Shown here piece by piece: positions 1 to 5,212 of a DNA stretch of 6,240 nucleotides (the stretch's first letter is position 1; each line of letters starts with the position of its first letter). The stretch spans positions 138,788-145,027 of the forward strand of contig JADLKI010000008.1 in assembly GCA_015657395.1 (NCBI GenBank). Reading direction: 5' to 3'. The notes under the pieces were generated by a model, which worked only from the letters and a program-made list of their open reading frames with translations, had not been told where the DNA came from and did no database searches. Made by a program: the position numbers and the translations under genes. The DNA is from Spirochaetales bacterium (GTDB taxonomy: Bacteria; Spirochaetota; Spirochaetia; Treponematales; Rectinemataceae).

Positions 1-22
1 GTTCAAAGAGGAAGAAATATGA
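1..22 (+). CDS. C-terminal tail of an upstream gene (probable partner permease), partial
   Basis: Reading from base 2, the frame gives Phe-Lys-Glu-Glu-Glu-Ile and then TGA at 20-22. This stop overlaps the start codon of the next gene as ATGA (19-22), a common arrangement for translationally coupled genes. Sugar ABC transporters of this class usually encode a MalF-type permease directly before the MalG-type permease, and a short charged tail would suit such a protein. Only six residues are visible, so the identity is inferred purely from the downstream neighbour. The frame could also be chance. Confidence 0.4.
8..14 (+). promoter_or_regulatory. Ribosome binding site of the MalG-type permease
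   Basis: The purine run GAGGAAG lies four bases before the ATG at 19. Its core AGAGG (7-11) is at normal Shine-Dalgarno spacing. It supports 19 as the start and sits inside the last codons of the preceding frame, as expected for coupled genes. Confidence 0.6.
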
Positions 23-876
23 AGAAACGAAAGTCCTTCCCCGATTATATGGAAATATTTCTTATTCTTCTTGTCCTGGCTGCCATACTGATGCCTCTCT
101 ATTGGACTCTGAAGATAAGTCTTACCCCCGACAGGGAGATACGTTCCCTGCCGATGAAATGGGGTGTATCGAGGCTGAACTTCCAGAACTACCGCGATAT
201 TTTCCTTTCTTCCTCAAAGGCCGTGGGTACCGCCTACACCTTCAAGCGCGGGCTCGGAAACAGCCTCATCATCAGTGTCGTAACGACAGTCGTAACGGTA
301 TTCTTCGGATCCCTGGCGGCATATGCGATAACAAGGCTGAAAGTCAGACTGGGCCAGGTCATGACTTTCTTTGTCCTGCTGACCCAGATGCTTCCTCCGG
401 TTCTCCTTGTCATACCACTCTATATCATTGGCAACAAACTGGGCCTCCTGAATACGAGAACCCTTTTGATAATAAGCTATGTCGCGCTCAATCTGCCTCT
501 GTGCATCTGGATAATGAGGGGTTATTTCAAGACGCTGCCTTCCGCAATAGAAGAGTCCGCTCTCGTCGACGGCTGCGACCGTTTAGGCGCCCTGTTCCGG
601 ATTGTACTGCCCATGTCGGGTCCGGCGCTGTTTACCGCCAGCCTGTTCGTCTTCAACTCCGCATGGAATGAATTTCTCTTTGCCCTCGTTTTTACATCGG
701 ACCTGAAGGCAAAGACGATGACCGTCGCAATGGCCGAAATGATAGGGCGTTTCAGGACGGACTATGGTCTTATGGCAACATCGGGCATTTTAGGCAGCAT
801 TCTCCCCCTGCTGTTCGTCGCCTTCTTCCAGAAATATCTTGTAAGTGGCATAACAGGTGGAGCCGTCAAGCAATAA
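19..876 (+). CDS. Carbohydrate ABC transporter permease, MalG type
   Basis: This is an inner-membrane subunit of a sugar-importing ABC transporter. It would pair with a MalF-type permease, an extracytoplasmic binding protein and an MsmX/MalK-type ATPase, none of which is in the window. The 285-residue length is usual for the family. Six hydrophobic segments are visible near residues 11-32, 82-104, 112-137, 148-167, 202-226 and 254-275. The cytoplasmic EAA loop that docks on the ATPase is at about 178-198, with Glu179, Gly185, Ile195 and Leu-Pro at 197-198. Codon 1 is supported by a good ribosome binding site and by an ATGA overlap with the frame ahead. A GH4 glycosidase starts 19 bases after the stop, so the cargo is probably a glycoside or oligosaccharide cleaved in the cytoplasm. 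The exact substrate cannot be read from a permease. Confidence 0.93.
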   Translation: MKKRKSFPDYMEIFLILLVLAAILMPLYWTLKISLTPDREIRSLPMKWGVSRLNFQNYRDIFLSSSKAVGTAYTFKRGLGNSLIISVVTTVVTVFFGSLAAYAITRLKVRLGQVMTFFVLLTQMLPPVLLVIPLYIIGNKLGLLNTRTLLIISYVALNLPLCIWIMRGYFKTLPSAIEESALVDGCDRLGALFRIVLPMSGPALFTASLFVFNSAWNEFLFALVFTSDLKAKTMTVAMAEMIGRFRTDYGLMATSGILGSILPLLFVAFFQKYLVSGITGGAVKQ

Positions 877-881
877 TGCAC

Positions 882-887
882 GGGAGG
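882..887 (+). promoter_or_regulatory. Ribosome binding site that sets the GH4 start at 896
   Basis: GGGAGG lies eight bases before ATG 896. A GTG at 857 is in frame but would add 13 residues unlike the family and overlap the permease. The protein starting at 896 begins directly with the Rossmann strand (Met-Ala-Arg-Lys-Lys-Ile-Val), as GH4 enzymes do. Confidence 0.75.
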
Positions 888-895
888 ATATAATA

Positions 896-2272
896 ATGGC
901 AAGAAAAAAGATTGTGGTCGTCGGTGCGGGCAGCGCATCCTTTGGGCTGTCCACGCTGGCCGGGCTGATGAGGAATGGGGACCTTCATGGCTGCGAGCTC
1001 TGTCTCGTGGATATCGACAGGCGCGGTCTGGAGGCCATCTACAGCCTGGCTCTCAGAATGAATCGGGAATGGGAAGCAGAGATGACTGTCAGCGCCACCG
1101 ACGACAGAAAAGAGGCATTCCCCGGGGCAGGCTATGTCATTCTTTCGATAGCGGTGGACAGAGAAAACCGCTGGAGAATTGACCATGAACTGGCAAAGGA
1201 ATACGGAATCATGCACTACGCGGAGAATGGCGGGCCGGCGGCTCTGTTTCACACTGCCCGCAATTTGGCGCAAATCATGCCCATTCTGAAAGACATGGAT
1301 GAATTCTGTCCCGACGCAGAGCTTCTCAATTTCACCAACCCTGTTCCACGTATAGCGCTGGCGGCAAGGCGGTATTCCTCTGTCGCCACTGTCGGGATCT
1401 GTCACCAGCTGAGCTTTGGCTACATGATGGCCGGCTATGTGCTGGCAAAAGACCTGAATATCGACGCACCAAAGGATTACCGCTTTGTCTGGACTGACAG
1501 GTCCAGCGAAATCGAGAGAAACATCGTCGATCAGACCGTGAAAAAGCTCGATATCACTGCGGCGGGGATCAACCACTTTACCTGGATGCTGAGCGTCAGG
1601 ACGAAGGAGGGAACCGACATGTATCCCCTCTTAAAGAAGAGGTTTCTGGAAGCGCCGCCCGACTTTGAACCCCTGACGCAGGAGATGATAAGGATATTCG
1701 ACTGCGTTCCCGTGCCGGGAGACTGCCACATGTGCGAATATCTGCCCTATACGCACAACATGCAGCGCAACACATGGTCAAAATACAACATTCAGATGTA
1801 TGACCTGGAGCGGGGCGCCAGGAACCGCGAAAGGTTGTGGGACGCCATACTGCAGATGGGGCAAGGCAGAATGCCGATCGACAGCCTCAAACAGGCACAC
1901 ACCGAAAGGGCAGAGCTCATCATCGGCGCGATGGCGACAAACGCGCATGCCTACGAACCTGCCGTCAACATTCCGAACCTCGGATATGCAGGGAATCTCC
2001 CCGCCGACAGCATCGTCGAAGTGCCGGCCGTCGTTGACGCCGGTGGCGTCCATGGTATCGGTGTCGGCAATTTGCCCGAGCCGGTGGCAGAACTCTGTCG
2101 GCGCCAGATCACTGTCGCCGAATTGTCCGTAAAGGCCGGAGTGGAAGGCGACCGGAGAGCCGGAGTGGAAGCACTGGCTCTCGACCCAATGATCGACGAT
2201 CCTTCCCTCGCAACGACACTCTTTGAGCGGTACCTTGAGGCACACAGAGAGTATCTGCCGCAATTCGCATAA
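896..2272 (+). CDS. Glycoside hydrolase family 4, NAD/Mn-dependent, substrate unknown
   Basis: This is a cytoplasmic glycosidase of 458 residues, a usual GH4 length (440-480). GH4 enzymes use NAD+ and a divalent metal to oxidise the sugar transiently at C3 and eliminate the aglycone. Visible features in order are the dinucleotide-binding loop Gly-Ala-Gly-Ser-Ala-Ser-Phe-Gly (10-17), acidic Asp39/Asp41 at the end of strand 2, a Glu-Asn-Gly-Gly-Pro segment (110-114), Asn-Phe-Thr-Asn-Pro (145-149), metal ligands Cys169-His170, and Gly-Ile-Asn-His (224-227), which supplies another metal ligand. The C-terminal half has the family pattern Asn-Ile-Pro-Asn (358-361), Glu-Val-Pro (375-377) and Gly-Asp-Arg (418-420). 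The Cys-His pair points to the alpha-glucosidase/galactosidase/uronidase side of the family rather than the phospho-glycosidases. The full motif, Cys-His-Gln-Leu, does not match the common classes. The gene is almost certainly in one operon with the permease before it. Confidence 0.92.
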   Translation: MARKKIVVVGAGSASFGLSTLAGLMRNGDLHGCELCLVDIDRRGLEAIYSLALRMNREWEAEMTVSATDDRKEAFPGAGYVILSIAVDRENRWRIDHELAKEYGIMHYAENGGPAALFHTARNLAQIMPILKDMDEFCPDAELLNFTNPVPRIALAARRYSSVATVGICHQLSFGYMMAGYVLAKDLNIDAPKDYRFVWTDRSSEIERNIVDQTVKKLDITAAGINHFTWMLSVRTKEGTDMYPLLKKRFLEAPPDFEPLTQEMIRIFDCVPVPGDCHMCEYLPYTHNMQRNTWSKYNIQMYDLERGARNRERLWDAILQMGQGRMPIDSLKQAHTERAELIIGAMATNAHAYEPAVNIPNLGYAGNLPADSIVEVPAVVDAGGVHGIGVGNLPEPVAELCRRQITVAELSVKAGVEGDRRAGVEALALDPMIDDPSLATTLFERYLEAHREYLPQFA

Positions 2273-2326
2273 GACGGGGGAATACTCAATTTTCACTTAT
2301 TTTGCACGATTGGCTTCACTACTCCA

Positions 2327-2356
2327 TTGCCGCACAAGAGAATAATCCATTATACT
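2327..2356 (+). promoter_or_regulatory. Candidate sigma-70 promoter for the FKBP gene cluster
   Basis: TTGCCG (2327-2332, 4 of 6 to consensus) and TATACT (2351-2356, 5 of 6) are separated by 18 bases. The predicted transcript start is near 2363, giving a leader of about 56 bases before ATG 2419. The gap from 2273 to 2418 is the only sizeable space between same-strand genes and marks a change from sugar catabolism to housekeeping or redox genes. No clear intrinsic terminator for the upstream operon is visible in it. Confidence 0.4.
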
Positions 2357-2418
2357 TGTTCAACCAGAAGGGTGTCCGCGACGGCGGCTCCATCCTCAAT
2401 CTCTGACAAGGAATACAT

Positions 2419-2940
2419 ATGGAAATCAGAAAAGACCGCGTTGTCACCATCGATTATTCCCTGCGCGACGATACCGGAAGGCTCATCGATTCATCCGAGG
2501 GAGCCGAGCCTCTCGTCTATCTCCATGGGAATGAAAATATCATCCCGGGCCTCGAAAAAGAGCTCGAAGGCAAAAATCCCGGCGAATCGATTGCGTGCAG
2601 CATAGCGCCGGAAAATGCCTACGGCGACCGCGACGAGGCCCTTGTGTTCAAGGTCCAGAAAAAAGACTTCGGCGAGAACGTGGAAGTCGCACCCGGCATG
2701 CAGTTCGAGGCGCACGGCGAAAACGGCGTGCAGATCGTCACGGTAGTCAAAATCGACGGCGAGGACGTCACGCTCGACGCGAATCACCCGCTCGCCGGAG
2801 AAACCCTCCATTTCGACGTGAAGGTCGTCGATGTCCGCGAAGCGAGTCCCGAAGAGCTCGAGCACGGCCACGTGCACGGAGATCACGGCGATTGCAACTG
2901 TGAAGACGACTGCGAGTGCGATGAAGGCTGCTGCAGCTGA
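2419..2940 (+). CDS. slyD: FKBP-type peptidyl-prolyl isomerase, SlyD-like, with metal-binding tail
   Basis: This is a cytoplasmic proline isomerase and chaperone of 173 residues. The FKBP fold is split, with an N-terminal part at about 1-68 (Asp12-Tyr13, then the Tyr-Leu-His-Gly segment at 34-37 and Ile-Ile-Pro-Gly-Leu-Glu at 41-46) and a closing strand at about 128-140. The insert-in-flap chaperone domain lies between, at about 69-127, ending in the family's Asn-His-Pro-Leu-Ala-Gly (122-127). The tail (149-172) has four His (149, 151, 153, 156) and six Cys (159, 161, 165, 167, 171, 172) among acidic residues, like the nickel-binding tail of Escherichia coli SlyD. AAGGA at 2408-2412 supports the start. 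In E. coli SlyD helps deliver nickel to hydrogenase. Here only metal binding is inferred. The NusG-domain-II gene follows after 40 bases with no terminator between, so co-transcription is possible. Confidence 0.93.
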   Translation: MEIRKDRVVTIDYSLRDDTGRLIDSSEGAEPLVYLHGNENIIPGLEKELEGKNPGESIACSIAPENAYGDRDEALVFKVQKKDFGENVEVAPGMQFEAHGENGVQIVTVVKIDGEDVTLDANHPLAGETLHFDVKVVDVREASPEELEHGHVHGDHGDCNCEDDCECDEGCCS

Positions 2941-2980
2941 TCTGAGTTTCCGATATTGTTTTCTTCAGTGACAGGCATGT

Positions 2981-3373
2981 ATGAAGCCCTTTTCAAAAGT
3001 GCATGTCCGGTTTCTTGACATCGTAATCTTTGGTCTGGCTGTCGCTCTGGTGGTGGAAACCTCGCTTCTGATTCTGAATCGCCAGAGCGGAACCCGCTAT
3101 GTCCAGATAACAGGCGAAACCGGAGAATGGATTGCTCCTCTCGATAAGGATGCCGAGTACGAAATTCCGGGTCCGCTCGGCATCACCGTGGTGCACATCC
3201 ACGACGGAAAGGCGTCGGTAGTGGACTCCCCCTGCAAGAACAAGATATGCATCCTCGCAGGCGCGATCTCCGAGCCGAATCAGTGGATAGCCTGTCTCCC
3301 GAACAAGGTGTTTGTGCGCATTACGAGCAGCGGCAGCAAGGATGAAGGGGGCGTCGATGCAAGTGCCTTCTAG
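2981..3373 (+). CDS. NusG-domain-II membrane-anchored protein (EetA-like)
   Basis: This is a 130-residue protein with one N-terminal membrane anchor (about 13-32) and an outward-facing domain of the NusG_II type. The recognisable signature is Ser-Pro-Cys-Lys-Asn-Lys-Ile-Cys (83-90) followed by Ile-Ala-Cys-Leu-Pro-Asn (103-108), giving three conserved Cys at 85, 90 and 105. Despite the name it is not a transcription factor, because it has no NGN or KOW arrangement of NusG. Such proteins are commonly encoded just before Gx-transporter proteins, as here. From memory, the pair corresponds to EetA/EetB of flavin-based extracellular electron transfer loci in Listeria and lactobacilli, where the roles are unresolved. 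The ribosome binding site before 2981 is weak. The last 17 bases overlap the next gene, implying coupled translation. Confidence 0.82.
   Translation: MKPFSKVHVRFLDIVIFGLAVALVVETSLLILNRQSGTRYVQITGETGEWIAPLDKDAEYEIPGPLGITVVHIHDGKASVVDSPCKNKICILAGAISEPNQWIACLPNKVFVRITSSGSKDEGGVDASAF
3344..3351 (+). promoter_or_regulatory. Ribosome binding site that sets the Gx-protein start at 3357
   Basis: GAAGGGGG sits five bases before ATG 3357, inside the end of the preceding gene. The in-frame alternatives are worse: TTG 3312 has no purine run at proper distance, and for ATG 3342 the AAGG directly abuts the start. Position 3357 also gives the smallest overlap (17 bases). Confidence 0.65.
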
Positions 3374-4682
3374 TCCTTCGTACGGGAATCTGCGCTCGCG
3401 CTTCGCGAATCGCTCCGATGTGACGGCGCTGCTGGCGGCATTCTGTTTCTTCCTGTCCGCCATCGAATACATGCTGCCGAAGCCTCTGCCTTTCATGCGG
3501 CTCGGCATCGCGAATCTGCCGATACTGCTGGCCGTGGATCTTCTGCCCTTCAAGTGGTTCCTTGTGCTGGCCGCGGCGAAAGTGGTGGGCATGAGCATCG
3601 TGTCGGGCACGCTCTTTTCGTATGTGGCGCTGTTCAGCCTGGCGGGAACGATGGTCGCGGCGCTCGTGATGCTCGGAATCAGACGGCTCGGCAAAAGCGC
3701 GATCTCGCTGATCGGCGTTTCGATTGCAGGAGCCGTGGCGTCGAACGCGACGCAGATGCTGATCGCGCGCTTTGTCATCTTCGGCGAAGTGGCGTGGCTG
3801 ATCGCGCCGCTCTTTCTGCTGACGGGGCTCATCACCGGCACGCTGATGGGCTCCTTCGCCGAATATTTCGTCGAGCACTCGAACTGGTATTCGCGCGCGA
3901 TGGGCGGGTCCGGCATAGACCCGGGCGCGGACTCCGCGGACGACGGCCGTGCGCCCGGTGAGGCCGGCGTGGACACTGCGCCCCCGGAACAGGCAGACAC
4001 ACAGGATGAAGCCGGGCCGCGGGGAGCAAAAAAAGCGGGCCGATCCGCGCGGCGCCAGCGCTACGAGGCTCTGATTGAGCCATGGATGGCGGCTGTCCTG
4101 GGCGTGGCGATCGCCGTCGTCTTCCTGCTGCAGCAGGGGCTGTCTGTAAAAACGCTGTTCCTACTTCTCTTTATTCTCTGGACCTGGTTTACGGGCAAAC
4201 GGTTCTCGCTGGTCTCGACCCTGATCGTCATGGCGGGAATAGTCGCGGCAAACCTGCTCATTCCCTCGGGGCGCGTGCTCCTCAAGCTCGGCCCCCTCGT
4301 GATCACCGAATTCGCGCTCACGGACGGACTCTCCAAGGCGCTCACCTTCGAGGGGCTCATGTATCTCTCCAAGGCGGCCATCATGCCGGGGCTCCATTTC
4401 CCCGGGAAGTTCGGCGCCATCATCGCGCAGGCCTTCCAGTACTACGACCGGATCATCGAGTATCGCGGCAAGGTGCACGCAAAGACTGCGGTGCGCGACA
4501 TCGATGCGCTGCTGCAGAAAATCTGGCTGGACGCGCGGTTCGCGGGCCCCTCCGCGGAGCAGGCGGCCGGCACAGTTTTCCCTTCAGGACAATCCCGCAC
4601 CCGCAGATCCGTGATTTTTGCTCTCATTGTTTTGATGGCTGTCGGTTGCATACTGATTGCAGCGAAAGTTGCCGGAATCTGA
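3357..4682 (+). CDS. Gx-transporter family membrane protein (EetB-like) with extra C-terminal membrane domain
   Basis: This is a 441-residue inner-membrane protein. Residues about 21-175 are a Gx-transporter domain (often labelled 'heptaprenyl diphosphate synthase component I', Pfam Hpre_diP_synt_I). It shows Glu37 with Pro41, 43 and 45, then Arg-Leu-Gly-Ile-Ala-Asn (48-53) and further helices through 175. Family members of this kind are often only about 160-190 residues. Here a hydrophilic Ala/Gly/Asp-rich linker (about 183-235, basic at its end) leads to a second hydrophobic region (helices near 243-260, 264-280, 284-303 and perhaps 312-345). A predicted cytoplasmic stretch follows with Tyr-Arg-Gly at 369-371, and then a last helix (about 418-440). 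The second domain loosely resembles ECF-transporter T-components, while the first belongs to the fold class of ECF S-components. A membrane transport or scaffold role is inferred and the substrate is unknown. The usual prenyl-synthase label should not be taken literally. Confidence 0.82.
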   Translation: MQVPSSPSYGNLRSRFANRSDVTALLAAFCFFLSAIEYMLPKPLPFMRLGIANLPILLAVDLLPFKWFLVLAAAKVVGMSIVSGTLFSYVALFSLAGTMVAALVMLGIRRLGKSAISLIGVSIAGAVASNATQMLIARFVIFGEVAWLIAPLFLLTGLITGTLMGSFAEYFVEHSNWYSRAMGGSGIDPGADSADDGRAPGEAGVDTAPPEQADTQDEAGPRGAKKAGRSARRQRYEALIEPWMAAVLGVAIAVVFLLQQGLSVKTLFLLLFILWTWFTGKRFSLVSTLIVMAGIVAANLLIPSGRVLLKLGPLVITEFALTDGLSKALTFEGLMYLSKAAIMPGLHFPGKFGAIIAQAFQYYDRIIEYRGKVHAKTAVRDIDALLQKIWLDARFAGPSAEQAAGTVFPSGQSRTRRSVIFALIVLMAVGCILIAAKVAGI

Positions 4683-4743
4683 TTCAGTAAAAAGACGCGG
4701 CGAATAGGGCGCCGGCGGCAGGGCGCCGCAGACCATGGGGAAG

Positions 4744-4767
4744 GGCGGCCCTTGCAAGGTGGCCGCC
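4744..4767. repeat. Inverted repeat, 7-bp GC stem
   Basis: GGCGGCC (4744-4750) and GGCCGCC (4761-4767) are exact reverse complements around a 10-base loop that itself contains CTTGCAAG. No T-run follows on either strand, so it is not an obvious intrinsic terminator. It could add secondary structure to the 3' end of the preceding operon's transcript. Confidence 0.5.
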
Positions 4768-4880
4768 ACGAGCACCTTAGCGGGCACCCCAGTTGGCGGG
4801 TCGCCACGGGACCCTCCAGAAAGCGTCCCTGCGGGCGCCCTCGTGTACGCGCCGTCTGCCAAACCCTGTGGGCGCCCCGC

Positions 4881-4922
4881 GGAAAAAGAAAATGGGATTG
4901 TCCAAATTCGCGGACAATCCCA
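4881..4922 (-). terminator. Intrinsic terminator on the minus strand
   Basis: TGGGATTGTCC (4893-4903) and GGACAATCCCA (4912-4922) form a perfect 11-bp stem with an 8-base loop. Read on the minus strand, the stem is followed at once by TTTTCTTTTTCC (4892-4881), the U-rich tract of a Rho-independent terminator. On the plus strand the following bases (GCCTCCTTG) contain no T-tract, so the direction is clear. It lies about 290 bases beyond the leuS stop, so it may end leuS read-through, or a separate short transcript starting near 4984. Confidence 0.75.
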
Positions 4923-4984
4923 GCCTCCTTGAATTACACGCCGCTCCCGCGTAAGTCGGGACATAGAATTTGCGCGTTATTCGG
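4881..4984 (-). ncRNA. Candidate small RNA (or short leader) of about 100 nt
   Basis: A minus-strand promoter (4991-5019) predicts a start near 4984, and a strong intrinsic terminator ends near 4881, giving a transcript of roughly 100 bases. It carries a perfect Shine-Dalgarno-like AAGGAGG (4930-4924) directly before the terminator stem. A TTG at 4917-4915 follows that site at usable spacing and opens a 46-codon frame down to 4777. That frame runs through the terminator and its product is Arg-rich and unlike known proteins, so I favour a non-coding transcript. No RNA family is recognised. The call rests only on promoter plus terminator. Confidence 0.35.
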
Positions 4985-4990
4985 GGAAAC

Positions 4991-5019
4991 ATTTTATTAC
5001 TGAATTTGTCAATTGACAA
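4991..5019 (-). promoter_or_regulatory. Candidate sigma-70 promoter on the minus strand
   Basis: Read on the minus strand, TTGTCA (5019-5014, 5 of 6 to TTGACA) and TAAAAT (4996-4991, 5 of 6 to TATAAT) are separated by exactly 17 bases within an AT-rich island. The -35 box lies inside the perfect palindrome at 5006-5019, so a dimeric regulator bound there would block or modulate it. No annotated gene starts downstream on this strand. The only signal downstream is the terminator at 4881-4922. Confidence 0.45.
5006..5019. repeat. Perfect 14-bp palindrome, possible operator or weak plus-strand terminator
   Basis: TTGTCAATTGACAA is a perfect palindrome (half-site TTGTC, centre AATT). On the plus strand the stem can extend by a G-T and an A-T pair and is followed by T residues to 5026. 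That gives it the shape of a weak AT-rich terminator for the operon ending at 4682. Its overlap with the minus-strand -35 box equally suits an operator, for example for a CRP/FNR- or MarR-type dimer. The sequence alone does not decide. Confidence 0.5.
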
Positions 5020-5171
5020 GTTTTTTCGCTCACAAACAAGGCCAAGGGTGAAAAGGCCGAAGTGCAGCACACCGCGCGGGCGCCGTTTTGGTCTGCGGGG
5101 CGCTCCGGCGGCCGCCCTGACACCGATCTGTCACCAACTCACAGGTCCGGGGCAAGGCGCATTCGGGCGCA

Positions 5172-5189
5172 GCCGCCTCACGAGGCGGC
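5172..5189. repeat. Inverted repeat just beyond the leuS stop
   Basis: GCCGCCTC (5172-5179) and GAGGCGGC (5182-5189) are exact reverse complements separated by two bases. As RNA this would fold as a 6-bp GC stem with a 6-base loop. It begins 23 bases after the leuS stop in the direction of leuS transcription. No U-run follows, so it may protect the 3' end or pause polymerase rather than act as a classic terminator. Confidence 0.45.
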
Positions 5190-5212
5190 CGGTCAACCCA
5201 CAGCCGTGGACC

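Larger units (their letters stand above)
4683..5212. other. Long convergent intergenic region, GC-rich with an AT-rich island
   Basis: These 530 bases separate the 3' ends of two convergent genes. No protein in any frame looks like a known family. The open frames that cross it are low-complexity Arg/Pro/Gly-rich strings typical of GC-rich non-coding DNA. The outer parts are GC-rich, with five copies of GGGCGCC (from 4707, 4721, 4833, 4870 and 5078) and several small inverted repeats. Positions about 4985-5030 are clearly AT-rich and hold a palindrome and a good minus-strand promoter. No tRNA, riboswitch or known structured RNA motif was recognised. Confidence 0.7.

Noticed and set aside
857..895. 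In-frame GTG start that would extend the GH4 protein by 13 residues
   Set aside because: It overlaps the permease, has no ribosome binding site at proper spacing, and the added residues are unlike GH4 N-termini. ATG 896 has GGGAGG before it.
2273..2418. Intrinsic terminator after the GH4 gene
   Set aside because: There is no stem of useful length followed by a T-run in this gap. Only a promoter-like pair of boxes can be supported.
3312..3356. TTG 3312 or ATG 3342 as start of the Gx-transporter protein
   Set aside because: Neither has a properly spaced ribosome binding site. The GAAGGGGG run sits five bases before ATG 3357.
2993..4000. Long minus-strand open frame (335 codons) opposite the NusG-II and Gx genes
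   Set aside because: Its product shows no recognisable domain, and it lies opposite two genes with clear family signatures. It is a shadow of GC-rich coding sequence.
3357..4682. Literal annotation as heptaprenyl diphosphate synthase component I
   Set aside because: The protein is polytopic and lacks the Asp-rich prenyl-synthase motifs. The family name is a legacy label and a transporter-like fold fits better.
4584..4964. Minus-strand open frame of 126 codons over the end of the Gx gene and the gap
   Set aside because: It has no ribosome binding site before its ATG, its composition is typical of non-coding GC-rich DNA, and it overlaps a real gene's 3' end.
4683..5212. tmRNA, RNase P RNA, SRP RNA, T-box or cobalamin riboswitch in the gap
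   Set aside because: I looked on both strands for their conserved cores (for example the T-box GGTGGNACCGCG element and the B12 box) and found none.
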